DNA from: Mesorhizobium loti CJ3sym | GTDB taxonomy: Bacteria; Pseudomonadota; Alphaproteobacteria; Rhizobiales; Rhizobiaceae | Length of the DNA: 64,000 nt | Assembly (NCBI RefSeq): GCF_000472785.1 | Contig: NZ_AXAL01000003.1 | Coordinates: 124,001 to 188,000, forward strand | Direction of reading: 5' to 3' | In this document: piece after piece, positions 9,252 through 19,152 of the stretch | Position numbering within the stretch: position 1 is the first letter of the stretch | Layout: each line of letters starts with the position of its first letter | The notes under the pieces: generated by a model | The model's input: the letters and a program-made list of their open reading frames with translations, nothing else | The model's database searches: none | Told to the model about the DNA's origin: nothing | Position numbers and translations under genes: made by a program

Positions 9252-10445
9252 GTGGACACTACAACCGCAAACGGCGTAAACTCGATAAGGCCGCCCGGAC
9301 GCCCCCAACTTCATAATTTGACGGCCTTGCGGGCTTTTGCGGCCCTAGCGATATTCATCCATCATCTAAAGGTGTTTGGAATCGATGCGTCGCAATACAT
9401 CCGGAACATGGATCTGGAATGCGCCGTCTCGTTCTTCTTTGTCCTGTCAGGGTTCGTGTTGTCCTACAGTTTCGCAGGGCGCTTCCTTGACTGGCGCGAT
9501 ATAAGACACTTTGTCTGCCAGAGATTTTTCAGGCTCTGGCCCGTCCACATGCTGTGTTCCTTTTTTGCCGTGGTGACGCTTCATGAACCGGCAAGCCTTC
9601 TCACCGCATATCTAACGACGACGCTCCAGAGCTCATGGATACCGACCTACGGCACGGCCTACGCCTACAATGGCGTCTCATGGTCGATATCGGTCGAGTT
9701 ATTCTTCTACCTTATCTTGCCGTTCATTCTGATCCTGAGGCCAAACCAGGTCATGCTGGTGATTTGCGGCTGGACCCTTGCCGTCCTCGGTCTGCTAGCG
9801 TTCACGGCGGTTTTGCCCGGTCCTGTATTTCCGCCTTCTTCCGAACGACCGTGGCTGGATTTCTACGTTACGGACGCATCGTTCGTTCAACTTTTCCCAC
9901 CCCTGCGGATGGTGGAATTCCTGTCGGGGATAGCCGTCTATCAATTGTTCAGACTTCGGCGCATCCCCGCCGGCTGGTTGGCGTCCGCTCAAATCGCGGC
10001 AATCGCCAGCCTGGTGCTTTATGCCGGTGCGCATGACGAGATCACGCAATTCTTCGCCAATCACGCATCGGTCATGGCGTCTGTCGCGTACCGCGAATAT
10101 GGGATGTATCCGGTATTCGCTGCCATGGTCTATGTCTTTGCGCACCAATCCGGTGTGGCGACGCGTGTTCTCTCTTGCCGCCCGTTGATTTTCTGCGGCG
10201 AGATCAGTTTCGCATTCTACATGATTCATCAAATCGTCATTTTCAACCTGGCCTACAATTACGAGATCGATAAGCACTACGGTCCAATAGCAGTCACAAC
10301 TTTGGCAGCGATATTGAGCCTTGGCCTTTCGTTCATCCTCCATCGAACGGCGGAAAAACCCGCCATCGCCTGGGCCAAAAGGCGGTTCCCGATGTCCAGG
10401 CACGCACCTTCATCCCAGCATACGCCGCTGGCCGCCTTGGTTTGA
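9252..10445 (+). CDS. Acyltransferase family 3 (OafA/YrhL-like) membrane protein
   Basis: A protein of about 397 residues with ten or so hydrophobic helices. N-terminal LTALRAFAALAIFIHHL has the conserved His-His and Arg of acyltransferase 3 enzymes, and RFFRLWPVHML and GVSWSISVELFFYLILPF are also family motifs. The family O-acylates surface polysaccharides or lipid-linked sugars at the inner membrane. GTG 9252 with GAGG upstream is the likely start; the frame is open from ATG 9126, but that extension looks non-coding. Codon use here is less G+C-rich than in the neighbours, which may indicate transfer. No surface-polysaccharide genes are adjacent, so the substrate is unknown. Confidence 0.8.
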   Translation: MDTTTANGVNSIRPPGRPQLHNLTALRAFAALAIFIHHLKVFGIDASQYIRNMDLECAVSFFFVLSGFVLSYSFAGRFLDWRDIRHFVCQRFFRLWPVHMLCSFFAVVTLHEPASLLTAYLTTTLQSSWIPTYGTAYAYNGVSWSISVELFFYLILPFILILRPNQVMLVICGWTLAVLGLLAFTAVLPGPVFPPSSERPWLDFYVTDASFVQLFPPLRMVEFLSGIAVYQLFRLRRIPAGWLASAQIAAIASLVLYAGAHDEITQFFANHASVMASVAYREYGMYPVFAAMVYVFAHQSGVATRVLSCRPLIFCGEISFAFYMIHQIVIFNLAYNYEIDKHYGPIAVTTLAAILSLGLSFILHRTAEKPAIAWAKRRFPMSRHAPSSQHTPLAALV

Positions 10446-10451
10446 CTTGTC

Positions 10452-11759
10452 TCAAGCTGGTCGAGGCGCAACCGGCCGCAGGAAGATCGGCCAGGCAATC
10501 AGCGCGCAGAGGGAAGCCGACAGCCAGACGCCGGACCACGACCCGAGGTGCAGCAACCCAGGAATGGCCACCGGCACCAGGAAGAAGCCGACGAAAACAA
10601 AGGTGTTGGCCAGGCTGAGCGCGGTTCCGACATGGCCAGCGCCGGCAAGCGTGGCAAGCTCCGTATAGGCGACGCCGTGCCAGGCGGAGACCGAGATGCC
10701 TGCTACAATCAGCACCAGGGGAAGGACAGCGATCAGATAGGGCTGGCTGCCTGGCATGGCAGGAGCGGCCAGAACCAGAAGCCAGAGCACCGCGAAGGCC
10801 AACGCGCTGAGCGCACTGCATAAGCGGAGAAACTGGCGGCGGTTGCCGTGGCGGTCGGTGTAGCGGCCGCTCCAGACGCGCATGACCATGGCGCCGACCT
10901 GCACCGCGGCGAGGCTCGCACTGATCGCGGCCGTTCCCAGCCCGGCGAAGTCGTGCAGGAACACCGATGCGAAAGTGAGCACCGCCACCTGCGGAAAGCA
11001 GAGTAGGCCGATGGCGGTTGCGATGCGCCAGACCTCGATGTTGCGCAGCGGCGCCGGTCCGGCCACATCAGGCGAAACGACGTGACCCGCCATCGGAGGC
11101 TCATGCAGCCAACGCCAGGCAAACACGGCGGAAAGAGCGGAGGCGCCTGCCAGGAGCCCGAACACCGCGGAAAAGCCGAAAACCAGGGCAAGCGACGGCA
11201 GGACGAGCGCGCCGATGCCGCCGCCCATGGGTACCGCCGTCTGCCTGATGCTCATGGCGAAGCCACGTTCGTTTTCCCGGAACCAGCCCATTATGGCGCG
11301 GCCGCTCGAGCCGTTGACGCTGCCACCCAGCAGTCCGGTGACGAGCAAGCTTGCGGACAGGAGCATGACATCAGGAATACCTGACCTTGTCGGCACGACG
11401 AGCATCGCCATGGCAAGGAGCCATGCCGCCGTCGCGCCAAGCCCGATCAGCAGCACGCGGCGATCGCCCCAGCGATCGGTGAGCAAGCCCCAGGGCAGTT
11501 CGCTGAGCGCAACGCCCAACCCGAGAACGCCGAGTGCAATGCCGAGTTCGGCATTGCTGAGATGATAACCCTGACGAAGCACGACCGCCGTTGCCGGTAT
11601 GCCGGAAAAGGTGGCCGAGAAACTGGCGTTCGCTGCGACGCCTATACCCAGCACCTTCCAGCGATGACCGGGACTGAACACTTCTTCGGCTGGGCTGGCG
11701 ACCCTGTCCTGCAGGATTTGTGTTGGCTGTTGATCGGTGCAGTCGACGAGGGCGGACAT
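10452..11759 (-). CDS. MFS transporter
   Basis: A 435-residue major facilitator with about 12 hydrophobic segments and the loop 2-3 motif GLLTDRWGDRRVLL typical of the superfamily. A second, weaker copy (SGRYTDRHGNRRQFL) appears between the halves. The first 30 residues are hydrophilic. It is divergent from the LysR gene at 11879, with 119 bp between them, so that regulator probably controls it. The substrate cannot be assigned; the overall look is of a nitrate/cyanate or sugar-acid porter, but no diagnostic motif was found. Confidence 0.82.
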   Translation of the reverse strand: MSALVDCTDQQPTQILQDRVASPAEEVFSPGHRWKVLGIGVAANASFSATFSGIPATAVVLRQGYHLSNAELGIALGVLGLGVALSELPWGLLTDRWGDRRVLLIGLGATAAWLLAMAMLVVPTRSGIPDVMLLSASLLVTGLLGGSVNGSSGRAIMGWFRENERGFAMSIRQTAVPMGGGIGALVLPSLALVFGFSAVFGLLAGASALSAVFAWRWLHEPPMAGHVVSPDVAGPAPLRNIEVWRIATAIGLLCFPQVAVLTFASVFLHDFAGLGTAAISASLAAVQVGAMVMRVWSGRYTDRHGNRRQFLRLCSALSALAFAVLWLLVLAAPAMPGSQPYLIAVLPLVLIVAGISVSAWHGVAYTELATLAGAGHVGTALSLANTFVFVGFFLVPVAIPGLLHLGSWSGVWLSASLCALIAWPIFLRPVAPRPA

Positions 11760-11878
11760 GACTTCATTCCCGTGGGGGCCAGCGAAGCCGGCCTTGACGG
11801 GTTCTCTCTAACGCCATAAATCCATCCTTAAAATCAGGAAGTTTTTGACTATCAATCCCGAAATATAGGACATTTGCC

Positions 11879-12796
11879 ATGCGGCGCGTGACATTCGACC
11901 TCGACGTTCTCAGGAGTTTCGTCACCGGCATGGAGCTGGGCAGCTTTGCCAAGGCCGCCGACCGGCTTGGCCGCTCGACCTCGGCGGTCAGCGCGCAGTT
12001 GAAGAAGCTGGAGGAACAGGCAGCGACGCCGATCTTCCGTAAGTCGGGGCGCGGCCTCGCCTTGACGGAGGCCGGCGAAACGATGCTCGGTTACGCGCGC
12101 CGGCTACTCGACCTGAACGACGAGGCGGCAGCGGCCATCCATGATGTCGAGCTCGAGGGCTGGGTGCGGCTCGGCATGCAGGAGGATTTCGGCGAAGCGG
12201 TGCTGCCGGACGTGCTCGGCCGCTTTGCCCGTGCCCACCCCAAGGTCAAGATCGAAGCCAGGATCGGGCGTAGCCACGACCTCGCAGAAAGGGTGATGTC
12301 AGGGAGCCTCGACATCGCACTCGCCTGGCACTGTGGCCAGACGCTGCCCTACAGCGAGCACATCGCCGATGTGCCGATGCGCTGGATCGGCCCGGCCAAA
12401 CGCATCGAGACCAGCCTGCGCGACGGCGAGCCACTGCCGCTGGTGGCGCTCGAAGCGCCCTGCCTGTTGCGTACGGTGGCGACGGAAACGCTCGACCGCG
12501 CCGGCCTGCCCTGGCGCATGGCCTTCTCCAGCCCGAGCCTCGGCGGCATCTGGGCGGCCGTCGCCGCTGGACTTGGGCTGACGATCCGCACCGATATCGG
12601 CCTGCCGGCAAGCGTCAGCGCGATGACACCGGAGATCGCCGGCCTGCCGGCGCTGCCCAAAATGGCGTTGTACCTGCATCGGAGTGATGCCGAACCCGAG
12701 CCGGTGGCGGCCCGCCTCGCCGACATATTGCTGGAGGCGGCGCGGCAAGCATTGCCAGATAATACGCGGACTGCCGGCTTGCGTGCCGTGGCCTGA
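11879..12796 (+). CDS. LysR-family transcriptional regulator
   Basis: A 305-residue LysR protein. The N-terminal winged helix-turn-helix spans about residues 6-65 (FVTGMELGSFAKAADRLGRSTSAVSAQLKKLEEQ), and the rest is a periplasmic-binding-like effector domain. The start ATG has AGGA 8 bases upstream. It is divergent from the MFS gene at 11759, and the 119-bp spacer is the expected operator region; an AT-rich patch around 11817-11840 could hold a T-N11-A site. The effector is unknown. The gene's 3' end is 29 bp from the convergent der stop. Confidence 0.87.
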   Translation: MRRVTFDLDVLRSFVTGMELGSFAKAADRLGRSTSAVSAQLKKLEEQAATPIFRKSGRGLALTEAGETMLGYARRLLDLNDEAAAAIHDVELEGWVRLGMQEDFGEAVLPDVLGRFARAHPKVKIEARIGRSHDLAERVMSGSLDIALAWHCGQTLPYSEHIADVPMRWIGPAKRIETSLRDGEPLPLVALEAPCLLRTVATETLDRAGLPWRMAFSSPSLGGIWAAVAAGLGLTIRTDIGLPASVSAMTPEIAGLPALPKMALYLHRSDAEPEPVAARLADILLEAARQALPDNTRTAGLRAVA

Positions 12797-12825
12797 TCGG
12801 GAAAACGCCAGATGGCGGCCGAGGC

Positions 12826-14265
12826 TCAGCCGCGCTTCTTGGCCCGGCCGGCGAACGGGTTGTCGGAGGTGCGCAGCGCGATGCGGATCGGCACGCCCGG
12901 AATGTCGAACGCTTCGCGCAGGCTGTTCGAGAGATAGCGGACATAGGATTGCGGCATCGCATCCGGCCGCGAGCACTGGACAACAAAACCCGGCGGCCGC
13001 GTCTTGGCCTGGGTGACGTATTTGACCTTCAACCGGCGGCCGGCGACGGCGGGCGGCGGATGATGCGCCAGTATGGCTTCAAGCCAGCGGTTGAGCTTGC
13101 CGGTCGAGACACGGCTGTTCCACACCTTGTGCGTCTTCAGCACGGCATCCATCAGCTTGTCGAGGCCACGTCCGGTCTCGGCCGAGACCGGCACGGCCTG
13201 GATGCCGCGCACCTGCGGCAGCAGCCGTTCGGTCTTCTCGCGCAGTTCCGCCAGAAGCTCTTGCGGATGATCGATCAAATCCCATTTGTTGAAGGCGATC
13301 ACCGGCGCCCTGCCCTCGCGGATGATCAGGTCGGCAATCTGCAAATCCTGCTTCTCGAAGGGAATGGTGGCATCGAGCACGATGACGACGATCTCCGCGA
13401 AGCGGATGGCACGCAGGCCATCCTGCACCGACATCACTTCGAGCTTTTCGTGGATCCTGGCCTTGCGGCGCATGCCGGCCGTGTCGAACAGCTTCAGCCG
13501 ACGGCCATGCCAGTCCCAGTCGACCGAGATCGAATCGCGAGTGATGCCGGCTTCCGGGCCGGTCAGCAGCCGCTCCTCGCCGATCAGCGCGTTGATCAGC
13601 GTCGACTTGCCGGCGTTCGGGCGGCCAACAACGGCGATGCGCATCGGCTTGGTGTCGTCGTAGCTATGCACGTCTTCGGCGTCAGGGTCGGCAATGTCCT
13701 CGCCGATCAACACCTCGGTGGCGGCGATCTCGTCGTCTTCGCCCTCTTCGTCCTCGCCGAAGGCGCGCGCCTCGCCGAGCGCGCCAATCACCGCGTCGCG
13801 CAGATCGGGCATGCCCTGGCCATGTTCTGCGGAAACCGGGATCGGCTCGCCCAGCCCGAGTTCCCAGGCCTCCAGCATGCCGCCCTGCGCGCCCTTGGCC
13901 TCGGCCTTGTTGGCGACCAGCACGACCGGCTTGCCGGATTTGCGCACGATCTCGGCGAAGGTCCTGTCGTCGGGCAGCAGGCCGGACTTGGCGTCGATGG
14001 TGAAGAAGATCAGGTCGGCTTCGTGGATGGCGATCTCGGTCTGCGCGCGCATGCGGCCGGGCAAGGTCGAGGCGCCGGCATCCTCGAAACCGGCTGTGTC
14101 GATGACATCGAAATGCAGGTCGTAGAGCTTGGCGGCATGGACGCGACGGTCACGGGTGACGCCAGGCGTGTCGTCGACAAGCGCCAGCTTCCTTCCCACC
14201 AGCCGATTGAAAAGGGTCGATTTGCCGACGTTAGGTCTGCCTATGATGGCGACTTTGAACGTCAC
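12826..14265 (-). CDS. der: Ribosome biogenesis GTPase Der (EngA)
   Basis: A 479-residue protein with two tandem G domains and a C-terminal KH-like domain, the hallmark of Der, which acts in 50S subunit maturation. Domain 1 has [16 protein letters not shown] and a NKAE G4 motif; domain 2 has [16 protein letters not shown] and NKWD. An acidic linker ([15 protein letters not shown]) separates them, as is usual in alphaproteobacteria. The start is GTG at 14265, overlapping the stop of the upstream TPR gene by 4 bp (GTGA), so the two are translationally coupled. Der is normally essential. Confidence 0.96.
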   Translation of the reverse strand: MTFKVAIIGRPNVGKSTLFNRLVGRKLALVDDTPGVTRDRRVHAAKLYDLHFDVIDTAGFEDAGASTLPGRMRAQTEIAIHEADLIFFTIDAKSGLLPDDRTFAEIVRKSGKPVVLVANKAEAKGAQGGMLEAWELGLGEPIPVSAEHGQGMPDLRDAVIGALGEARAFGEDEEGEDDEIAATEVLIGEDIADPDAEDVHSYDDTKPMRIAVVGRPNAGKSTLINALIGEERLLTGPEAGITRDSISVDWDWHGRRLKLFDTAGMRRKARIHEKLEVMSVQDGLRAIRFAEIVVIVLDATIPFEKQDLQIADLIIREGRAPVIAFNKWDLIDHPQELLAELREKTERLLPQVRGIQAVPVSAETGRGLDKLMDAVLKTHKVWNSRVSTGKLNRWLEAILAHHPPPAVAGRRLKVKYVTQAKTRPPGFVVQCSRPDAMPQSYVRYLSNSLREAFDIPGVPIRIALRTSDNPFAGRAKKRG

Positions 14266-14927
14266 GATGCACTGCCTGACCCGCGGATCAATTCGGACAT
14301 CAGCGTTGCCCGCTCGCGGGTGTTGCGCGGGGCGCCGTCATCGGCGGCGATCTGGTCGAACAGTTTGAGCGCGTCCTGGGTCTTGCCTTCCTTCCAGGCG
14401 GCAAGGCCGAGCGCCTCGCGAGCCGTGTGGCGCAGCGTATTGGTGTCCGATGTCAGCGCCTCGACGCGGCTGGACACATCGGCGAAGGAGCCGTGATCGA
14501 CGAGCAGAAGGGCAGCCCGGAGCCGCGCCATGTCGCGAATGCCCTGGGGAATGGCGGTGTCGGCCGCGACATCGTCGAAATCCTTGACGGCGGCATCGGT
14601 GTCGCCCTTGTTGGCCTTGACGGTGGCGGCACGCATGCGGGCGAGCAGCGGATAGGCGCCGTAGCCATCCTTCTCCAGCTGATCGAGCGCGGCCAGCGCA
14701 TCGTCGTTCTTGCCGTCATTGGCAAGCTTCAGGGCCTGCGAGAAGGCATCGCCGGAGCGGTTGGCGCGCGTCTCGTCCCAATAGCGGTAGCCGACGAAAG
14801 CGGCGGTGCCGAGCACCACCAGGACCGCTATGACGATCAAGGCCGGACCAAAACGGTCCCACAGCTTCTGCGCCTGCTCGCGACGGATCTCGTCATTGAC
14901 TTCACGGATAAAACTGTCGTCGGACAT
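14262..14927 (-). CDS. TPR-repeat membrane protein (YfgM-like)
   Basis: A 221-residue protein with a cytosolic N-terminus rich in Arg/Glu, one membrane helix (about 29-48, [22 protein letters not shown]), and a periplasmic helical TPR-like region ([36 protein letters not shown]). This layout matches the TPR_21/YfgM family linked to Sec-dependent export and, in many genomes, to der. ATG 14927 is preferred to the TTG at 14930. The stop overlaps the der start. Confidence 0.82.
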   Translation of the reverse strand: MSDDSFIREVNDEIRREQAQKLWDRFGPALIVIAVLVVLGTAAFVGYRYWDETRANRSGDAFSQALKLANDGKNDDALAALDQLEKDGYGAYPLLARMRAATVKANKGDTDAAVKDFDDVAADTAIPQGIRDMARLRAALLLVDHGSFADVSSRVEALTSDTNTLRHTAREALGLAAWKEGKTQDALKLFDQIAADDGAPRNTRERATLMSELIRGSGSAS

Positions 14928-15143
14928 CAATCAAAACCACTTTTGCCCCGGGCTGGGGCGGTTCATGAGCCCGCGTTTTAGCGAAATTTTGTCGGCATGG
15001 AAGGGGTTGCGCCGGAAAATCGCCCATTCCCAAGGGGCAAACGGATGTTTGCTCCGGGCAAACCAGCAAAAAGGCCAATCGCACCCACGCCACATTTCGG
15101 GGATAGCCGGCTTGTTGATCGCCGGGAGCCTGTACGTTTGCCG

Positions 15144-16149
15144 ATGCCTTGTTTGTCTCGCCTTGTAGCGTTTTCGCTTGCCTCGCTGGCCACCGCAGGC
15201 GTGGCGCTGGCCGATCCGCCCGCACCGCCAATGCCGGAAAAGCCGAAGCAGGTCGTCATCATCTCGTTCGACAGCGCGCGCGACATTTCGCAGTGGAAGC
15301 GCAGCCGGGCGCTGGCCCAGCGCACCGGCGCGCATTTCACCTATTTTTTGTCCTGCGTCTTCCTGTTGTCGCCGGAGACACGCAGGGAATACACGGCGCC
15401 CGGCAAAACGGCTGGCAAATCCAACATCGGCTTTGCCGCTTCGAAGCAGGAAGTGACTGAGCGGCTCGAACAGATCAGCCTTGCCGCGCATGAAGGCCAC
15501 GACATCGCCAGCCACGGCTGCGGCCATTTCGACGGCAAGGACTGGAGCAAGGCCGACTGGCTGACCGAGTTCGTGTCGTTCGAGCATATTCTCGAGAACG
15601 CTTATGCAATCAACGGCATTGTGCCCGAGCCGCAAGGCTGGCGATTTCGCCCGACACGCGGTTGTCGGATTTCGCGCGCCCTATCTGTCGACCAGCAAGG
15701 CACTTTATGAGGCGCTGCCGGCCGCCGGCTACCAGTTCGATGCCAGTGCGGTTTCACAAGGACCAGCCCGGCCGACGGCCAGCAACGGCATCATGCGTTT
15801 TTCACTGCCGCAGATTCCGGAGGGACCGAAATCAAGGCCGGTGATCGCCATGGACTACAATCTCTATGTCAGGCATTCCGGCGGCTTCGAGCGGCCGGGC
15901 AAGGCGAGCGCGTTCGCCGACCGGACCTATGACGCCTTCCGCGCCGCCTTCGACAAACAATATCAGGGCAAGCGCATTCCACTGGAACTCGGCTTCCATT
16001 TTACGCTGATGAATGACGGCGCCTACTGGAACGCGCTGGAGCGCTTCGCCGGCGAGGTCTGCGTCAAATCAGATGTCGAGTGCATCAGTTTTCGCGATTA
16101 TGTTTCGCGGCAGGATGCTGGCCAGAAGCAGCCCTCGGTTGGCGGCTGA
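15144..16149 (+). pseudogene. Polysaccharide deacetylase-family gene, interrupted by a frameshift
   Basis: Two overlapping frames together give one NodB-like protein of about 334 residues. The first frame (from ATG 15144) starts with a signal peptide (LVAFSLASLATAGVALA) and continues through IISFDSARD and HDIASHGCGHFDG, which carry the Asp and His metal ligands. It runs out of character near 15640. The second frame resumes with DFARHAVVGFRAPYLS, the third family motif, and ends at 16149. The shift equals one extra base or two missing bases at 15640-15655, near CTGGCGATTTC. It could be a real inactivation or a sequencing error. A secreted or periplasmic deacetylase is inferred. Confidence 0.75.
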
Positions 16150-16159
16150 ACCGCCAACC
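16137..16159. terminator. Terminator-like hairpin between deacetylase gene and bacA
   Basis: A perfect 9-bp stem (16137-16145 and 16151-16159) with a 5-base loop overlaps the deacetylase stop codon. It lies between two convergent genes. A T-rich stretch follows only about 15 bases later, so strength is uncertain. Confidence 0.5.
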
Positions 16160-16179
16160 CGGTTCGCATCAAGCTTTTC

Positions 16180-17439
16180 TTAGGCCGGATCTTCGGCACC
16201 CTGCCTTGCCAGATAGCGCTGGTCGATATCAGGCAACGGCTCGCCCAGCAGCGTCGCCTCGAAGGCGCGCAGGCGCTTGTGGACCGACTGAAGCTCGACA
16301 ATGGTCGACCAGGAGGTGAGCAGGAACTGCAGCGAACCCGTCACCTTGCCGAAGGCATTTGAGATCTGGTTCAGGGCGCCGAAGGTTATCTTGTGGGCGA
16401 CCAGCGACGGACCCAGGATCAACAGCGAAAAAATGTTGTCGGCCTGAAGGTAGGTGTACCGGACAACGTTGAAGTAGATGTAGTGAAAATAGAGCCTGAA
16501 ATAGTTGTGACGAACATTTTCGAACAGTTCGGCGGTGGTCGCCGGCTGCGCCCTGTCCGCATGATCCTCGCCATAGACCAGTTCCTTACGGTACGCGGCT
16601 TCGACGCGCTGGTTGCGGAACTGCAGCCCCGGAAGTTTCAAGCCGGCAACCATGACCGAGATGGTTCCGAACAGGCACCAGGCAAGCGCTGCAATCACCA
16701 GAGGCTGCGGGACTGCGCCGATGATCGGCAGCTCGCTGATATGGGCCTGCAACTGGATCATGACCGGCAGGAAGGCGATCAGGGTCATGATCGACTGGAC
16801 GAAGCTGGAGCCGAGATCCTCCATGATCTGCGAGAACCGCATCGTATCTTCCTGGATACGCTGCGAAGCGCCCTCGATATGGCGCAGCCTGCCCCAGTTC
16901 TCGATGAAATAATTGTTCATCGCCGTGCGCCAGCGGAAGATCCAGTGGCTGACGATGAAGGCATTGACCACCTGCACGTTCATGCCGACCAGTGCCAGCC
17001 ACGAGAAATCGGCCAGTCCGGTGTAGAATTCGCCGTTGGTCGATTTTCCGGTCCCTGACATCAGGCCTTGAACGTAGTCGAAGAACGGGCCGTACCAGGC
17101 GTTGACGGCGACGCTGACCTGCACATTGAAATAGATGAAGAACAGGATGACCGCCGTCATCAGGATCGACCAGCGCTGCCATGGATGCGGAGAATACCAG
17201 CTCCAGAACGCATAGAAGACGGCGACACAGACCACGAAGTATGCGTAAAACCAGAGGAACGGCTTCGACACCAGGATTGCAATGCCGATGATCGGCGGCG
17301 CGTCTGCTGCGGCGGGCGGGAGTCCGAAGACGGCGCCTAGTTGCTCACCACCGAAAAACCAGAACAGGATTGCCGCAAGGCTCCAGATGGCGGCCGAAGA
17401 GAAGAACAGCTTCGGCTGCGGGAAGAAGGATACGAACAC
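16180..17439 (-). CDS. bacA: Peptide antibiotic transporter BacA/SbmA
   Basis: A 419-residue inner-membrane protein of the SbmA/BacA family. It shows the N-terminal KLFFSSAAIWSLAAILFWFF, the central NYFIENWGRLRHIEGASQRIQEDTMRFSQIMEDLG signature and a C-terminal VVRYTYLQADNIFSLLILGPSLVA; the length equals that of Sinorhizobium BacA. The family imports peptides, including proline-rich and nodule-specific cysteine-rich peptides, by proton motive force. In several rhizobia it is needed for bacteroid survival in legumes that make such peptides. The start is GTG 17439 with AAGGAA 8 bases upstream. It stands alone with no obvious partner. Confidence 0.93.
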   Translation of the reverse strand: MFVSFFPQPKLFFSSAAIWSLAAILFWFFGGEQLGAVFGLPPAAADAPPIIGIAILVSKPFLWFYAYFVVCVAVFYAFWSWYSPHPWQRWSILMTAVILFFIYFNVQVSVAVNAWYGPFFDYVQGLMSGTGKSTNGEFYTGLADFSWLALVGMNVQVVNAFIVSHWIFRWRTAMNNYFIENWGRLRHIEGASQRIQEDTMRFSQIMEDLGSSFVQSIMTLIAFLPVMIQLQAHISELPIIGAVPQPLVIAALAWCLFGTISVMVAGLKLPGLQFRNQRVEAAYRKELVYGEDHADRAQPATTAELFENVRHNYFRLYFHYIYFNVVRYTYLQADNIFSLLILGPSLVAHKITFGALNQISNAFGKVTGSLQFLLTSWSTIVELQSVHKRLRAFEATLLGEPLPDIDQRYLARQGAEDPA

Positions 17440-17553
17440 TGTGGCGAATTCCTTGCTCGAGGCGCAAATCAGCGGGGTTTGGCGGGCATAAAGTCACACA
17501 TTAGGGGGAAAGAAAATGCCTGCCCGACGCCCTGCGTAGAGCAAGACCACAAA

Positions 17554-18714
17554 TCATGGCGATTTTGGCGCGGCCGACCATATGATGACGCCGGAGACCA
17601 TCAGCACGGCAGCGGCGACGATCGAGGCGAGGAAGAAATTGCCTGACGCCTGCGCGAGAAGCCCGGCGACGATCGGGCCGATGATCTGGCCGAGGCCGAA
17701 TGATGCCGTCATCAAGGCAAAGATGCGCCGCGGCGCCTTTGGTGCCAGTAGCCTCGCGGTCTGGAGACCGAGCGCGGTGACGGCGATGAAAGTGCCGCCG
17801 AGCAAGAGCCCGGCAAGCAATGGCCCGATGACGCCGCCGAGGGCCACGCTGGCCGTGACACCGACCACTTCGATGAGGCAGCCCAAAGCATAGGCCGCGC
17901 AAAGCCCGATCCGGGCGGCGATCTTCTGCCAGAGCCAGACCGAGGGAAAGCCGGCAAGGCCGGCGACCATCCACACCATGGCCTCGAAGACACGACTGCC
18001 GCCGCCTTGCCGCACAATGGCGACCAGGAATGTCGCCGTCACCACATAGCCGAAGCCAAACAGGCCATAGGCGACGATGATCTTCATCAGCGACCGGTCT
18101 TTCGGCAGGGCCGGCTCCCGGACGGTTTTTCCACTGACGAGCGGACCTTCATTGGCCAGCAGCGCCACGACCACGAAGCCACAAGCCGAGATTGCCGCCG
18201 ACCACAACCAGCCAGATGCCCAGCCGGCATGTTCGGTGACCAGCACCGCCATCATCGCAGCCGAGATTGCAATGCCGAGACCGACGCCACCGAAATGCCA
18301 CGCCTGCAGGTCGCCACGACCGGCGGCATTGATATGGCTGAAAACGATGCTGGCCATGAACACCATGACGAAGGCGCTGGCCAGTCCGGCCAGAAAGCGG
18401 ATGACGAGAAAGGCGACCATGGTGTCGGACAATCCCATCAAGGCGGCAAGCACGGTGCTGGCGCCAAGGCCGCCAAGCATGAGCAGACGCTCGCGGCCAT
18501 GCGCCCAACCACCCGCCGCCACCAGAGCGCCGACGAGGTAGCCGAGATAGTTGGCAGAGGCGATCCACCCGGCATTGGCCGGCGACAGGTGCAGTTCTTC
18601 CATCATGCCGGGCAGAATCGGCGTGTAGACGAAGCGGCCGATGCCCATGGCGACAGCCATCGCAATCATGCCGGCGACGGTGAAGCGCAGCGCTGTTGAG
18701 GTGATGGATGTCAT
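17554..18714 (-). CDS. YbfB/YjiJ-family MFS transporter
   Basis: A protein of about 386 residues with 12 predicted helices and the YbfB/YjiJ look: MGIGRFVYTPILPGMMEELHLSPANAGWIASANYLGYLVGAL near the N-terminus. GFGYVVTATFLVAIVR follows at the start of the second half. The family is made of uncharacterised exporters. ATG 18714 is preferred over the TTG at 18750. Downstream of the 74-residue gene on the same strand, 118 bp away, it may share that gene's promoter and be a target of the LysR protein at 19153. Confidence 0.82.
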   Translation of the reverse strand: MTSITSTALRFTVAGMIAMAVAMGIGRFVYTPILPGMMEELHLSPANAGWIASANYLGYLVGALVAAGGWAHGRERLLMLGGLGASTVLAALMGLSDTMVAFLVIRFLAGLASAFVMVFMASIVFSHINAAGRGDLQAWHFGGVGLGIAISAAMMAVLVTEHAGWASGWLWSAAISACGFVVVALLANEGPLVSGKTVREPALPKDRSLMKIIVAYGLFGFGYVVTATFLVAIVRQGGGSRVFEAMVWMVAGLAGFPSVWLWQKIAARIGLCAAYALGCLIEVVGVTASVALGGVIGPLLAGLLLGGTFIAVTALGLQTARLLAPKAPRRIFALMTASFGLGQIIGPIVAGLLAQASGNFFLASIVAAAVLMVSGVIIWSAAPKSP

Positions 18715-18832
18715 TGCAGCGCACAATAAATGCGGGGATCGCTGAGACAATCCATCTTTCGTTGGGCCAGTGGGCCTAACGCATGTCTCGCTATGCCCGA
18801 GTTTTCCTTAAGGCGGAGGGTGCGGCGTCCAC

Positions 18833-19057
18833 TCAGCAGCGTCCACCGAAACCGGCGTGCAAGGGGTTGGTCTCATGCACGGTTCGCCGCGCCGTCAGTC
18901 TGAACGGCACATCGCCGAGTTCGCGCTCCGATATGGTGTTCAGCACCGGATGCGACAGCGGATCGGTCAGCCATCTCTGCGTGTCGCTCTCGGAGCGAGG
19001 CACATGCGGCGCGCCCACGGCGAACAGGACCTTCAGCGATGACAGCATGTTCAGCAT
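18833..19057 (-). CDS. Small conserved-looking protein, function unknown
   Basis: A 74-residue protein I cannot name. It has an ATG at 19057 with GGGAG 7 bases upstream, a short hydrophobic N-terminus (MLNMLSSLKVLFAVGA) and a charged C-terminus with PLSHPVLNTISERELGDVPF. That segment resembles the short Ser/Glu/Arg-Glu-Leu segments in small rhizobial proteins of the DUF1127 type, but the typical Arg pattern is missing. It is divergent from the LysR gene at 19153 across a 95-bp spacer with an inverted repeat, which supports it being a real, regulated gene. Confidence 0.55.
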   Translation of the reverse strand: MLNMLSSLKVLFAVGAPHVPRSESDTQRWLTDPLSHPVLNTISERELGDVPFRLTARRTVHETNPLHAGFGGRC

Positions 19058-19116
19058 TTCCGGCTCCCGGGTGCTTGTACCATCGATAAAGTCTGCCGTT
19101 TCGGTGCGTCTTTCAA

Positions 19117-19152
19117 TTGAGATTTCAGCCGCAACGGTTTAGAAAATCTCAA
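19117..19152. promoter_or_regulatory. Inverted repeat, likely LysR binding site
   Basis: Perfect 9-bp arms TTGAGATTT (19117-19125) and AAATCTCAA (19144-19152) are separated by 18 bp, in the spacer between the divergent small gene and the LysR gene. The right arm abuts the ATG at 19153, so binding could block the regulator's own translation start region or promoter. Confidence 0.55.

Noticed and set aside
12949..14496. A 515-codon plus-strand frame opposite der
   Set aside because: The minus strand has complete Der motifs; the plus frame has no domain.
15600..15710. Programmed ribosomal frameshift in the deacetylase gene
   Set aside because: No slippery heptamer or downstream pseudoknot was seen, and the family is not known to use one; mutation or sequencing error is simpler.
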